Below, piece by piece: positions 7,679-16,587 of a stretch of DNA of 64,000 bases; position 1 is the stretch's first letter, and each line of letters begins with the position of its first letter. The notes beneath the pieces are model-generated. The model saw nothing but the letters and a program-made list of their open reading frames with translations. It did no database searches and had not been told where the DNA came from. The DNA comes from an uncultured Myxococcales bacterium. GTDB lineage: Bacteria; Myxococcota; Myxococcia; Myxococcales; Myxococcaceae. A program made the translations under genes and the position numbers. Location of the stretch: assembly GCA_937980205.1 (NCBI GenBank), contig CALJKW010000070.1:1-64000 (forward strand), written 5' to 3'.

Positions 7679-9328
7679 CTACTTCGCCGCGCCGGCCGCC
7701 TGCAGCGCCTTCAGCCGGGCGATCTCGAACTCGTCGCCCTTGTTCCACGCGGGCATCTTCGCCGCGTTGGCGATCTCGAGCCCCAGGTCCAGGTACAGGT
7801 GAGCGTCCTCGACGGCTCCCGACAGATCCCAGCTGTCGGTGAGCTCGTCGCTGGGCTGGTGGTAGTGCTTCTCTTCCCACTCCTCGCGCATCTTCTTGCC
7901 CCAGCCGTCGGGCTTGCCGACGAAGTCGTGGCCGCTCGAGAAGTACGCCGCGGGCACGCCCCAGCGCGCGAAGTTGAACTGATCCGACCGGTAGAAGAAC
8001 CCGCGGTCCGACAGCTCGTCGGGCTTCACGCTGCGGCCCTGTGCCTTCGCCAGCCGCACGATGATGTCGTCGACGTTCGACTTGCCCAGGCCGATCACCG
8101 ACACGTCCTTCGTGCGGCCCCAGATGTTCGCCCCGTCGATGTTGATGTCCACCGCCATCAGCCCCATCGGCGCCGGCGGGTGCTCGACGAGGTACTGCGA
8201 CCCCAACAGCCCCTGCTCTTCCGCCGCGACCGCCGCGAACAGCACGCTGCGCTTCGGAGCCTTCGGCAGCCCGGTCATCGCCTTCATCACCGCCAGCATC
8301 GCCGCCACGCCCGACGCGTTGTCGACGGCGCCGTTGTAGATGACGTCTTCGGTGCCCTTCACGTCGGACTTCTTGCCGAGGTGATCGTGGTGCGCCGTGT
8401 AGACGACGAGCTCCTTCGAGAGCTTCGGATCCGAGCCCGGCAGCAGGCCCACCACGTTCGCGGTCTGCTTCTTCTGCACCACGTTCTTGAACGACGTGCT
8501 CACCTGAAGCCCGAGCGACACCGGCTTGAAGTCGCGCGACTGCGCCGCCTTCCGCAGCGCGTCGAGGTCGTGCCCGCCCGCCTTCGCGAGCCGGCGCGCG
8601 GCCTCTTCCGTCAGCCAGCCCTTCACCTTCAGCCGCTGCGGGTCGGTGTACGGCAGATCGAACTGCTCGCCCGTCCACGACGACTGCACGACCTGCCAGG
8701 GGTACCCCGCCGACGGCGTCGTGTGGATGATGAGACAGCCCGCCGCGCCGAGCTTCTGCGCGGTGTCGTACTTGTAATCCCAGCGGCCGTACCAGAGCCG
8801 CGTCTTGCCGGCGAAGAGCTTCGGGTCGTCCTCCGGGTCGTTGTTCATGACGACCAGCGTCTTGCCGCGCAGGTCCATGCCCTTGAAGTCGTCCCACTGG
8901 TACTCGCTCGCCTGGATGCCGAAGCCGACGAAGACGAGCTCGCTGCTGTCGAGCCTGGAGACCTCCTGGTGCTCGCCCGCGACCGCGATGAGGTCGTCCC
9001 AGAACTTGAGCGTGATCGGCTGCGTGCCCTTCGCGCCGGTGAACTTCATCTCGGTGGGGTGGCCGTCGACGCCGACGATGTCGAACGGCTGAAACCACGA
9101 GCCGCCGGTGCCGGCCGGCTTGAGGCCCGCGCCCTCGAACTGCGACGCGATGTACTGCTGCGCCAGCACGTCGCCCCGGCTCGCGGGCCCGCGGCCCTCG
9201 AGGGCGTCGGAGGCGAGGAAGCGGATGTGGCCGCGAATGCCCTCGGGAGTGATCCCGCTGTTCGATGAAGCCGACCTCTGGGCGAACGCCGGGAGGGCGA
9301 TCACCAATGCAACGAAAGCGCAACGCAT
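7679..9328 (-). CDS. Secreted M28-family zinc aminopeptidase with PA domain
   Basis: This 549-residue enzyme carries a signal peptide (MRCAFVALVIALPAFAQ). A protease-associated insertion spans about residues 125-285, and the M28 catalytic domain follows. The dinuclear zinc set is complete: H313 and D315 in AHHDH, bridging D336 in DNASG, catalytic E370 and ligand E371 in EEQG, D394/D398 in DINID, and the late His in HYHQPSDE near 493. Known members cleave N-terminal residues from peptides outside the cytoplasm. It probably serves peptide scavenging, as expected of a predatory or saprophytic myxobacterium (inference). It is the downstream gene relative to cysS with a 15-base gap, so the two may share a transcript by chance. 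Confidence 0.93.
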   Translation of the reverse strand: MRCAFVALVIALPAFAQRSASSNSGITPEGIRGHIRFLASDALEGRGPASRGDVLAQQYIASQFEGAGLKPAGTGGSWFQPFDIVGVDGHPTEMKFTGAKGTQPITLKFWDDLIAVAGEHQEVSRLDSSELVFVGFGIQASEYQWDDFKGMDLRGKTLVVMNNDPEDDPKLFAGKTRLWYGRWDYKYDTAQKLGAAGCLIIHTTPSAGYPWQVVQSSWTGEQFDLPYTDPQRLKVKGWLTEEAARRLAKAGGHDLDALRKAAQSRDFKPVSLGLQVSTSFKNVVQKKQTANVVGLLPGSDPKLSKELVVYTAHHDHLGKKSDVKGTEDVIYNGAVDNASGVAAMLAVMKAMTGLPKAPKRSVLFAAVAAEEQGLLGSQYLVEHPPAPMGLMAVDINIDGANIWGRTKDVSVIGLGKSNVDDIIVRLAKAQGRSVKPDELSDRGFFYRSDQFNFARWGVPAAYFSSGHDFVGKPDGWGKKMREEWEEKHYHQPSDELTDSWDLSGAVEDAHLYLDLGLEIANAAKMPAWNKGDEFEIARLKALQAAGAAK

Positions 9329-9343
9329 GCGCCGGGGATTACC

Positions 9344-10768
9344 TCACTCGGCGGCGACCTTCCACGTCGTGCCGGCGGGGGTGTCCATGATCTCCACGCC
9401 CATGCCCTTGAGCTGGCCGCGGACCTCGTCGGCCTTCTTGAAGTCCTTCGCCTTGCGCGCGTCGTTGCGCGCCGCGATCAGCTCGTCGACCTTGGCGACG
9501 TCGATGCCCCGCTGCTTCACCGCGCGGTCTCGCCGGCGGAGCAGCCACTGCGCGGGGTCGTCCTCGAACAGGCCGAGCACCGACGCGATCTTCTTCACGC
9601 TCGCCTTCAGGGCCGTCAGCGCGGCGTTCGCCTTCGCCTTGTCCTTCGAGTCGAGGTGCGTGTTCATCTCCGCGAAGAGGCCGGACAGGTGCCCGAGCGC
9701 GCCGGCGAAGTTGAAGTCCTCGTCCATCTCCTGCTCGATGAGCGGCAGGAACTTCGTGTCGGCAGCGCCGCCCGCCTCGGGGCGCTCGTTCGCCCGGCGG
9801 AGCGTCTCGTAGAAGTACTCCATGCGCGCGTCGGCGTCGGCGAGCGACTTGTCGCTGAACGCGAGCGGCTGGCGGTAGTGCGTGGAGAGGAAGAAGTAGC
9901 GCAGCGCCTCGGCGTCGACCTTCTGCAGCGCGTCGCGCAGCCGCACGACGTTGCCGAGGCTCTTCGACATCTTCGCGCCCTCGAGATCGAGGAACTGGCC
10001 GTGCATCCAGCAGTTGCACAGCTCCTTGCCGCTGGCGGCCTCGCTCTGGGCGATCTCGTTCTCGTGGTGGGGGAAGATCAGGTCGAGCCCGCCGCCGTGC
10101 AGGTCGAAGGTCTCGCCGAGGTACTTGTTGCTCATCGCCGAGCACTCGATGTGCCAGCCCGGCCGGCCCTTGCCCCACGGAGAGTCCCAGCTCGGCTCGC
10201 CGGGCTTGGCGCCCTTCCAGAGCGCGAAGTCGAGCGGCTCGCGCTTGGCCTCGCCGGGCTCGACGCGGGCGCCGGCCTTGAGGTCGTCGAGCTTCCGCTT
10301 CGAGAGCTTCGCGTACTGCGGGTACTTGCCGACCGAGAAGTAGACGTCGCCCTGTGACGGGTACGCGACGCCCCTCTCGACGAGCTTCTCGATGATCGCG
10401 ATGATCTCGGGGATCGTCTCCGAGACCTTCGGCGAGACGTCGGGCGCGATGAGGTGCAGCGCCTTCGCGTCCTGCTCGAACTCGCGGACGAAGCGGGCGG
10501 CGAGCGCGATCGGATCTTCTCCGGTCTCCTTCGCGGCGTTGATGATCTTGTCGTCGACGTCCGTGTAGTTGCGGACGTACTTCACCTGGAAGCCGCGGTA
10601 GCGCAGGTAGCGGACCACCACGTCGAACGACGTGAAGGTGCGTGCGTTTCCGATGTGGACGAACGAGTAGACGGTGGGCCCGCAGACGTAGATTCCGATC
10701 TCGCCCGGCGTGATCGGGGTCAGCGGCTGCTTGCGGCCCGTCATCGTATTGAAGACGTTGATGGCCAT
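9344..10768 (-). CDS. cysS: Cysteine--tRNA ligase
   Basis: This class I aminoacyl-tRNA synthetase charges tRNA-Cys. The 474 residues from ATG 10768 include zinc ligand Cys in YVCGPTVY, the HIGH-type motif VHIGNART, the second zinc cluster WHIECSAM...FPHHENE, and the KMSKS motif AKMSKSLGN, followed by the DALR-type anticodon helical domain with its basic tail. An in-frame GTG at 10789 would add seven residues (VAVSAPP). The ATG is chosen because family members begin close to the INVFNTMTGRK strand. The gene is separated from the divergent FHA gene by about 190 bases. Confidence 0.97.
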   Translation of the reverse strand: MAINVFNTMTGRKQPLTPITPGEIGIYVCGPTVYSFVHIGNARTFTSFDVVVRYLRYRGFQVKYVRNYTDVDDKIINAAKETGEDPIALAARFVREFEQDAKALHLIAPDVSPKVSETIPEIIAIIEKLVERGVAYPSQGDVYFSVGKYPQYAKLSKRKLDDLKAGARVEPGEAKREPLDFALWKGAKPGEPSWDSPWGKGRPGWHIECSAMSNKYLGETFDLHGGGLDLIFPHHENEIAQSEAASGKELCNCWMHGQFLDLEGAKMSKSLGNVVRLRDALQKVDAEALRYFFLSTHYRQPLAFSDKSLADADARMEYFYETLRRANERPEAGGAADTKFLPLIEQEMDEDFNFAGALGHLSGLFAEMNTHLDSKDKAKANAALTALKASVKKIASVLGLFEDDPAQWLLRRRDRAVKQRGIDVAKVDELIAARNDARKAKDFKKADEVRGQLKGMGVEIMDTPAGTTWKVAAE

Positions 10769-10889
10769 CGGGGGCGCGGACACTGCCACGGATTTGCTTC
10801 TGACGGACGATTTCGGGCATGGTTTCCCGAGATGTAAGAAGACGAAATGGTAACCCCGCGGAACAGGGCAACTTTCGACTGTTAACCGG

Positions 10890-10934
10890 GATAATCAGGT
10901 GGCAGTGCGCAGTGAGAGACAGTCAGTGAGAGAC
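10890..10934 (+). promoter_or_regulatory. Possible promoter and direct repeats before the FHA gene
   Basis: A -10-like GATAAT lies at 10890-10895. Downstream, the 11-mer CAGTGAGAGAC occurs twice (10910-10920 and 10924-10934), 14 bases apart, with a third partial CAGTG just before. The repeats sit 30-55 bases ahead of the ATG, in a transcript leader or operator position. Seen directly; regulatory role is inference. Confidence 0.3.
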
Positions 10935-10962
10935 GTAGCTGTGTCCTCGGAGACGTTGCCTT

Positions 10963-12540
10963 ATGCCCCCAACCAAGCGCCCGCAGCGTCGACCCGATGA
11001 ACCAGCGTTTCGCGATGAAGACATTCTCCGGGCGGATGATCCGCGCCCACAGCGCGTGACCCAATATCCCGTGAAACGCTCCCCGAGAAAGTCTGCCGAA
11101 GAAGCGATCCCCACCTCGGTGTTCGACACGGAGAAGCACGACGAAGAGCTCCGCGCTTCGTACGGCACCGACGCCGAGCTCGGCTACAAGCCGGTCTTCC
11201 TCTACGTCGAGCGCGGCCCCGGCCAGGGGCAGCTCGTGCAGGTCCGCCAGGGCCAGCTCGTCATCGGCCGCGCGTCGGTCAGCGAGCTTCGCCTGCAGCA
11301 CCCGTCGATCTCGCGGCGCCACGCGATGGTCACGCGCGTCGCCGAGCAGTTCTACGTGAAGGACCTCGGCTCGCAGAACGGCACGTTCGTGAACAAGCAG
11401 CGCATCGCCACGGAGATCGAGATCTTCCCCGGCGACACGATCGCGATGGGCAACGCGGTGCTGAAGCTGCGCGGCCCGCTGCAGAAGGGCGAAGGCGTTC
11501 CCGCGCCTGCGAAGCCGGCTCCGAAGGCGGCGAAGAACAAGACGCCGATGAAGACCGCGGTCGTTCAGCGGCCCAAGACCTCGAGCGCGGTGAAGGTCGC
11601 GATCTTCGCCGGCGCGGTCGGCTTCGGCCTCGCTGCGGTGCTCGCCATCGCGCTGCTCAAGCTCCCCTCGACGCCGACGAAGACCGGCGCAGGCACTTCG
11701 GTGAAGAGCGTCGCGGCCGAGAAGGTCGACGACGTCGTCGTCGCGGTCGACGAGGTGAAGACGCGCGTCATCGACGAGGCGATCAAGAAGAAGATGGCCG
11801 AGTCGAAGAGCTCGGCGGTCGACGAGTCGGCGGTCTCCGACTCGAAGGTCGACGCGCCGGTGCCGGGCGCTGCTGCGGCGGCTCCCGCGCAGCCGCAGAA
11901 GGTGGCGTCGGCGGGCCAGGCTCCCGCCGCGGCGCCGGCTCCGAAGAGCACCGCTCCGGCGGGCTCGAAGCGGGCCGAGATTCTGGCGCCGTACGAGAAG
12001 GGCGACCCGGACGCGGCGCTCGATCTCGCGAAGGCGGCCGGCGACAAAGATCTGACCGACAAGCTGTCGCGCTTCATCAAGGCCTACGAGGCCGCGCAGG
12101 AGGCGTACGTCGCCGGTCAGGGTGCTCCCGCCATCAAGAACTACGAGGTGGCGCTGAAGCTCGACGAGCAGCTCTCCGGCGGCTGGAGCAAGAAGGGCGC
12201 GGAGATTCGGAAGCAGCTCTCGAAGCTGTACACGATGGTCGGCCTCATCCACGTGAAGAACGGGAACGACGCCGACGCGAAGACGGCGTTCACCGCCGCG
12301 GTGAAGTTCGACGGCACCAACGCCGAGGCCAAGGCGCAGCTGCAGATCCTGGGCGGCGCGGACGCCGAGGCCGACGAGAAGCCTGCGCCGGCGGCGAAGA
12401 AGGCGGCCCCGAAGAGCGCCGCGGATGACGCGTTCGGCGAAGACGAGGACGAGGAAGAGAAGCCGGCGAAGAAGGCCCCCGCGAAGAAGGCGGCTCCCAA
12501 GTCCCGGTCGCAGGCGATCGACGACGCGTTCGGCGACTGA
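10963..12540 (+). CDS. FHA-domain, single-pass membrane protein with TPR-like C-terminal half
   Basis: The protein has 525 residues. The FHA domain (about 75-155) shows the phosphothreonine-reading residues: IGRASVSEL (Arg), SISRRHAM (Ser, His) and SQNGTFVN (Asn). A Lys/Pro linker is followed by one membrane helix (AIFAGAVGFGLAAVLAIALL, about 210-230). A charged and Ala/Pro-rich spacer leads to helical TPR-like repeats (AYEAAQEAYVAGQGAPAIKNYEVALKL and MVGLIHVKNGNDADAKTAFTAAVKFD). The tail carries two copies of a DDAFG motif separated by Lys/Ala-rich sequence. FHA proteins read Ser/Thr-kinase signals, which are abundant in myxobacteria. The stop overlaps a small downstream gene (CTGA). Confidence 0.9.
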   Translation: MPPTKRPQRRPDEPAFRDEDILRADDPRPQRVTQYPVKRSPRKSAEEAIPTSVFDTEKHDEELRASYGTDAELGYKPVFLYVERGPGQGQLVQVRQGQLVIGRASVSELRLQHPSISRRHAMVTRVAEQFYVKDLGSQNGTFVNKQRIATEIEIFPGDTIAMGNAVLKLRGPLQKGEGVPAPAKPAPKAAKNKTPMKTAVVQRPKTSSAVKVAIFAGAVGFGLAAVLAIALLKLPSTPTKTGAGTSVKSVAAEKVDDVVVAVDEVKTRVIDEAIKKKMAESKSSAVDESAVSDSKVDAPVPGAAAAAPAQPQKVASAGQAPAAAPAPKSTAPAGSKRAEILAPYEKGDPDAALDLAKAAGDKDLTDKLSRFIKAYEAAQEAYVAGQGAPAIKNYEVALKLDEQLSGGWSKKGAEIRKQLSKLYTMVGLIHVKNGNDADAKTAFTAAVKFDGTNAEAKAQLQILGGADAEADEKPAPAAKKAAPKSAADDAFGEDEDEEEKPAKKAPAKKAAPKSRSQAIDDAFGD

Positions 12541-12809
12541 GCGGCTCGGCCGAAGAGCTCCGGAAGGAAGCGACGCTCCTCGAGCGCAGCGGTCAGTACG
12601 CCGCGGCGTCGCGCTGCTATCTGCGCATCGGGCTGCTCGAGATGCGCGACGGAGGCCGTGGCGTGTTCGCGGCCGTCGCCGCGGTCAAGCGTGCCGCTGA
12701 GCTCGATGCGGCCAACTCCGACGCGATCGACCTGCTCGTGAAGTGGCTCGAGGCGCTGGGTATGCGTGAAGAAGCCGACGCGTGGCGACTCAAGCTGCCG
12801 GGGGGTTGA
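12537..12809 (+). CDS. Small TPR-like protein apparently starting at CTG
   Basis: The 90-codon frame reads LSGSAEELRKEATLLERSG and continues through QYAAASRCYLRIGLL, AAVKRAAELDAANSDAIDLL and GMREEADAWRLKLPGG. This is a clear two- to three-helix TPR-like pattern with good amphipathicity and strong GC3. There is no ATG, GTG or TTG between the preceding in-frame stop at 12426 and the first helix. CTG 12537 overlaps the stop of the FHA gene as CTGA, mimicking the usual ATGA coupling. Alternatives are initiation at a later in-frame GTG (cutting the first helix) or a -1 frameshift that extends the FHA protein. It probably partners the upstream TPR-containing protein. Confidence 0.55.
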   Translation: MSGSAEELRKEATLLERSGQYAAASRCYLRIGLLEMRDGGRGVFAAVAAVKRAAELDAANSDAIDLLVKWLEALGMREEADAWRLKLPGG

Positions 12810-13440
12810 GCTTCCTGGCAGCGAGCAGCCCTCGCACGAGCAACCAGCCGAGGAAGCCCGCCGCTGCGGCGAGCAGCGTCGTCAGCACCGCGACGGTGAA
12901 GTTCCCACCGGGGCGCTCGCTCTCGACGAGCACCCACTTCGCGCGGACCTCGCCGAACTCGTCGAGCTTCTTGAACGCGTCGTCGTACTTCTCGCCGGCC
13001 ACGCTGCGCTCGCGCAGGCGCCCGCGAATCGTGAACGACTGCTGGTTGGGCGGAGGAGGCTTGGTGCCGGGCTTCCACTCCTCGCCCTTGAGCGCCTTCC
13101 GCCAGATCATCACCGGCGTGTCGCGCACGCCGACGGCGACGACGGTCTGGCCGTTGTCGACGCCGAAGGCTCCGCGCGAGGTGGGCACGCCGTGCAGCTC
13201 GACGTAGCGGTTGTCCGTCGCCTGCTCGAACCGGTAGTCGCCCTCGGCCCCGAGCTGAATGGGGTCCTTCGAGGAGAAGAAGTAGAGCGCGTCGTCGCGA
13301 AACGCCCACAGCGCGACGAGGCAGACGCACAGGCCGAGCGCCGCGGCGCCGGGCGTGACCCCGAGCGGCGCGGGCTTCGAGAGCCGCGCCTCGAGCTCGG
13401 CGATGCGCGCGTTTCGTTCCGCCTCGTCCGGATCCGTCAC
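12790..13440 (-). CDS. Two-pass membrane protein of unknown function
   Basis: This 216-residue protein starts at GTG 13440. A charged coiled N-terminal segment (EAERNARIAELEARLSK) precedes a membrane helix (AALGLCVCLVALWAF, about 32-47). About 130 outside residues of mixed strands follow (NRYVELHGVPTSRGAFGVDNGQTVVAVGVRDTP), then a second helix (AVLTTLLAAAAGFLGWLLVRGLL). The central region resembles domains that regulate membrane proteases, but I cannot name a family. The last 20 bases overlap the end of the convergent TPR gene. No operon partner is visible. Confidence 0.75.
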   Translation of the reverse strand: MTDPDEAERNARIAELEARLSKPAPLGVTPGAAALGLCVCLVALWAFRDDALYFFSSKDPIQLGAEGDYRFEQATDNRYVELHGVPTSRGAFGVDNGQTVVAVGVRDTPVMIWRKALKGEEWKPGTKPPPPNQQSFTIRGRLRERSVAGEKYDDAFKKLDEFGEVRAKWVLVESERPGGNFTVAVLTTLLAAAAGFLGWLLVRGLLAARKLNPPAA

Positions 13441-13458
13441 GAGCGCGCTCTTACCAAC

Positions 13459-13496
13459 GAAAAAGCCCCGGGGCTCATCGAAGAGCGCCGGGGCTT
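13459..13496 (-). terminator. Intrinsic terminator of cdnL
   Basis: Perfect 9-base arms AAGCCCCGG (13463-13471) and CCGGGGCTT (13488-13496), with a 16-base loop. On the minus strand the stem runs directly into TTTTT (13459-13465). It lies 38 bases after the cdnL stop, as expected for its terminator. Confidence 0.85.
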
Positions 13497-13533
13497 GTCG
13501 TTCACCGCTGGGTGTCGTGAACCGCTGCGGTGA

Positions 13534-14028
13534 TCAGGCGTAGTTGAAGATCTTCTTCAGGTCGGCCTCGATGTCCTCTTCGCTGCACTCCTTCGCGAGC
13601 GAGAGCTCCTTGATGAGGAGCGAGCGGGCCGTGTCGAGCATCTTGCGCTCGCCGAACGAGAGATCTTTGTCGCCCTTGAGCAGGTACAGGTCGCGCAGCA
13701 CTTCGGCGATCTCGAAGACGCTGCCCGTCTTGATCTTCTCCATGTACTCCCGGTACCGGCGGTTCCAGGTCGTGGAGTCGACCGAGATGTCCTTCTCCTT
13801 GAGGATGGCGTAGACCTGCTTCACGTCTTCCTCCGAGATGATCTCGCGGAGGCCGACCGAGCCGACCTTGTTGATCGGGATCATGATGCGCATCCCGTTC
13901 TCGAGAATGCGCAGCACGTAGAAGGACTGCCGCTGGCCGGCGACCTCCGTGTGCTCGATTCCCATCACTTCGCCCACGCCCTGCCCCGGGTACACCGCCT
14001 TGTCGCCGGTCTTGAAGCTCGTCTGCAC
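13534..14028 (-). CDS. cdnL: CdnL/CarD-family RNA polymerase-binding transcription factor
   Basis: The protein has 164 residues, the same length as CdnL of Myxococcus xanthus and nearly the same sequence as I recall it. The N-terminal Tudor-like RNA polymerase beta-subunit interaction domain (KTGDKAVYPGQGVGEVMGIE, about 1-65) is followed by the helical DNA-contacting domain (TWNRRYREYMEKIKTGSVFEIAEVLRDLYLL with the conserved Trp). CdnL stabilises open complexes at sigma-A promoters, notably for rRNA, and is essential in M. xanthus. The start is GTG 14028 with GGAGG six bases upstream. The gene is monocistronic, with a TATAAA box about 60 bases upstream and a strong terminator after the stop. 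Confidence 0.97.
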   Translation of the reverse strand: MQTSFKTGDKAVYPGQGVGEVMGIEHTEVAGQRQSFYVLRILENGMRIMIPINKVGSVGLREIISEEDVKQVYAILKEKDISVDSTTWNRRYREYMEKIKTGSVFEIAEVLRDLYLLKGDKDLSFGERKMLDTARSLLIKELSLAKECSEEDIEADLKKIFNYA

Positions 14029-14090
14029 TTACTGCCTCCTTGCGGTACTACTCACTGAGTTGTCCTGCGCGCTGCTCGGGCCTGCCCTAC

Positions 14091-14139
14091 TTTATACCAC
14101 ATCTTCAGGTTGACTACCAGCGCACACACCCGCTACGCT
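14091..14139. promoter_or_regulatory. Divergent promoter region of cdnL and comEC
   Basis: On the minus strand TATAAA (complement of 14091-14096) lies 63 bases before the cdnL GTG, as a good -10 box. On the plus strand TTGACT (14110-14115) with TACGCT (14134-14139) at 18-base spacing could serve comEC, 35 bases before its start. The two promoters would nearly touch, so occupancy of one could affect the other (inference). Confidence 0.45.
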
Positions 14140-14173
14140 GTTGACGGTTCGTGGTGTCGGCCCTGGTGGCCAC

Positions 14174-16585
14174 ATGAACCGTTTGAATTTGTTGGGGTTG
14201 TTCTCGCGCCCCGCGCTTCTGCCGTTCTTCTCCTTCGCGTGCGGTGCCGCGATAGGTGCCCCAACGGGGGCGTTTCCTTTCATATTCCTGGCTGCAGCGT
14301 TCGTGCTCGCAGCGGCCTCGCTTGCCCTTTCGCGCAGATGGCTCGTTCTTCCGTTGCTCGGGCTCGGGTGGATTGCGACCGGCGTGTCATTGTCGACGCT
14401 CCATTCGACACCGGACGTCCCAGCACTCCGCAAAAGTTCCGTAGAGGTCGAAGGTGAGGTCGAGGCGGTCGACGTGCGCCAAGGGCGGGCGCGCGTCACC
14501 GTAGCCCTCACGCGGATCGACGGGGCGCCGGTGCGCGTGCGGGCGCGGCTGTACCCCACCCGGCCGCTGCCGCCGCTGCTGCCGAGCCAGCGCCTCCGCG
14601 TGCGCTGCACGCTCAAGCCGCTCGAGGGGCGCGCGAACCCGGGCGAGGCCAGCGCGTTCGAGCGGCACCGGCGGCGCGCGCTGCTCTATGGCGGCAGCTT
14701 CGACCCGCGCGGGATGTTGGTGACGAGCGCTCCGTCTGCGATCGCGGGGACGATCGGAAGGAAGCGCGACGAGCTCGCGCGGCGCGTCGGCGCGCTGGCG
14801 CCGAGCCCCGACGCCGCGCACCTGTACGTCGCGCTGGCCGCGGGCCTGCGCGCCGACCTGGGCGACGCGGTGGAAGACGAGTTCGCGCGCAGCGGCCTCG
14901 CCCACGTGCTGTCGGTGAGCGGCCTGCACGTCGCGGCGCTCGGAGTCGCTGCGCGGGCGCTGGTGCGGTGGCTGTGGGTGCTCTTGCCGTGGCGGCGGCT
15001 GCGGCGAATCGAGGCGCGCACCGCCGCCCTGCCCTTCGCGCTGCTGGCGGTGTGGGGCTACACGCTGTTCACCGGCGCCGAGGTGCCGGCGCTGCGGTCG
15101 GCGATCATGACGACGCTGCTCTTCCTCGGAGCTGCGCTCAAGCGTCGATCTGACCCGCTCAACGCGCTGTGCCTCGCCGGAGTGCTCCTGCTCTGCGCGC
15201 AGCCCGCCGCCGTCGCCGATCTCTCGGCGCAGCTGTCGGTGCTCTCGGCGGCGGCGCTGATTCTGCTCGGGCCGCTGGTGCGCGAGGCGCTGCCGGTCGC
15301 GCGTCCAGATCCCTCGCGCGTCTCGGGCTGGCGCCTGGCGCTCGCGCGGGTGCGGGAGGCGGCGATCAGCACGCTGTGCGCGAGCGTCGCGGTGGTCGCG
15401 GCGACCGCTCCGCTCATCGCGTCGGCGTTCGAGCGCCTGTCGCTCATGGGGCTCGTGTCGAACGTGGTGTGCCTGCCGCTGTGCACGGCGGCGGCGGTGC
15501 TGGCCGCGAGCGGAGCCGGGCTGTTCTGGGTCTCCGCGGCCGCAGCCGCGCCCGTGCTGTGGGTCGGCGCGTGGTCGTGCGAGCTCTTGCTGCACGCGTC
15601 TCACTTCTTCGCCGCGCTGCCGCTGTCGACGATCGCGGTCTCGGCTCCGCCCGCGTGGGTGGTGGCGCTGTGGCTCGTCGCGCTGCTCGGCGTCTGCGTG
15701 ACGGCGGGTCGGTGGCGGGCGCCGCTGCTGGCCATGCTGGCGGGCACACTCGTGCTTTGGTTCGCTCCGCGGCTCGAGACGCACGCGCCCCTCGAGGTCA
15801 CGTTCCTCGCCGTCGGTCACGGAGACGCCATCGTGCTCAGCTCGGCCGGGCGTCACGCGCTGATCGACGGCGGCGGCTCTCCGGGAGGGGCGGACACGGG
15901 CGCGCGCTTCGTGCTCCCCTACTTCAAGCGGCGGGAGATCCGGCGGCTCGATCTCGCGGTCCTCTCGCACGCGCACCCCGATCACGCGCTGGGGCTCGCG
16001 ACCGTCATGAAGCGCGTGCCGGTCGAGCGGCTGTGGCTGCCCGCCGGCGTCGGCCGCGGCCCGCTCGTCGAGGCGCTGCTGGAGACGAAGCCGCAGGTGA
16101 CCGAGGTCGAGCTGGGCGCGCCGGCCCATCGCCTGGGCGAAGCGATGGTGGAGGTGCTGGGCCCTCCGAAGGACCGCATCCTGCTCGAGGGCGAGAACGA
16201 TCGCTCCGTCGTGCTGAAGGTACGGCACGGCGACGTCACGTTCCTGCTCACGGGAGATCTCGAGCAGGCCGGAGAAGAGGCGCTCGACCCGGGCGAGGTG
16301 ACGGTGATGAAGGCGCCGCACCACGGCTCGCGCACCTCGTCGACGCCGGAGCTGCTCGCGCGCGCGAAGCCGAAGTACGTCGTGTTCTGCGTCGGCCGCA
16401 ACAACCGCTTCGGCTTCCCCCACGCCGACGTCGTGCAGCGGTACGACGCGCTCGGCGCGCGCTGCTACCGGACCGATCTCGACGGCGCCATCACGTTCAA
16501 GAGCGACGGCCGCGCGGTGACGGTCGAGACGTTCAAACCGGAGGGAGGTGCCTGGCGGTCGGCTCGCAGCGCGCCGCGTCCTTGA
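14174..16585 (+). CDS. comEC: ComEC/Rec2 family DNA-uptake channel
   Basis: This 803-residue protein has the ComEC order. An N-terminal DUF4131-like region with membrane helices and an OB-like segment comes first, then the competence core with SGLAHVLSVSGLHVAALG near residue 250 and many helices. The C-terminal metallo-beta-lactamase domain has GHGDAIVLS, LSHAHPDHALG (zinc-type HxHxDH, about 595) and later LTGDLE and KAPHHGSR. Known members transport single-stranded DNA across the inner membrane during transformation. ATG 14174 is taken; 11 more in-frame codons upstream are possible but less likely. No other competence gene is nearby. Confidence 0.95.
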   Translation: MNRLNLLGLFSRPALLPFFSFACGAAIGAPTGAFPFIFLAAAFVLAAASLALSRRWLVLPLLGLGWIATGVSLSTLHSTPDVPALRKSSVEVEGEVEAVDVRQGRARVTVALTRIDGAPVRVRARLYPTRPLPPLLPSQRLRVRCTLKPLEGRANPGEASAFERHRRRALLYGGSFDPRGMLVTSAPSAIAGTIGRKRDELARRVGALAPSPDAAHLYVALAAGLRADLGDAVEDEFARSGLAHVLSVSGLHVAALGVAARALVRWLWVLLPWRRLRRIEARTAALPFALLAVWGYTLFTGAEVPALRSAIMTTLLFLGAALKRRSDPLNALCLAGVLLLCAQPAAVADLSAQLSVLSAAALILLGPLVREALPVARPDPSRVSGWRLALARVREAAISTLCASVAVVAATAPLIASAFERLSLMGLVSNVVCLPLCTAAAVLAASGAGLFWVSAAAAAPVLWVGAWSCELLLHASHFFAALPLSTIAVSAPPAWVVALWLVALLGVCVTAGRWRAPLLAMLAGTLVLWFAPRLETHAPLEVTFLAVGHGDAIVLSSAGRHALIDGGGSPGGADTGARFVLPYFKRREIRRLDLAVLSHAHPDHALGLATVMKRVPVERLWLPAGVGRGPLVEALLETKPQVTEVELGAPAHRLGEAMVEVLGPPKDRILLEGENDRSVVLKVRHGDVTFLLTGDLEQAGEEALDPGEVTVMKAPHHGSRTSSTPELLARAKPKYVVFCVGRNNRFGFPHADVVQRYDALGARCYRTDLDGAITFKSDGRAVTVETFKPEGGAWRSARSAPRP

Positions 16586-16587
16586 GC

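Noticed and set aside
10963..12809. Sequencing frameshift joining the FHA gene and the small TPR frame
   Set aside because: The FHA protein ends with a repeated DDAFG motif, which looks like a natural C-terminus. Not excluded, but less likely than overlap.
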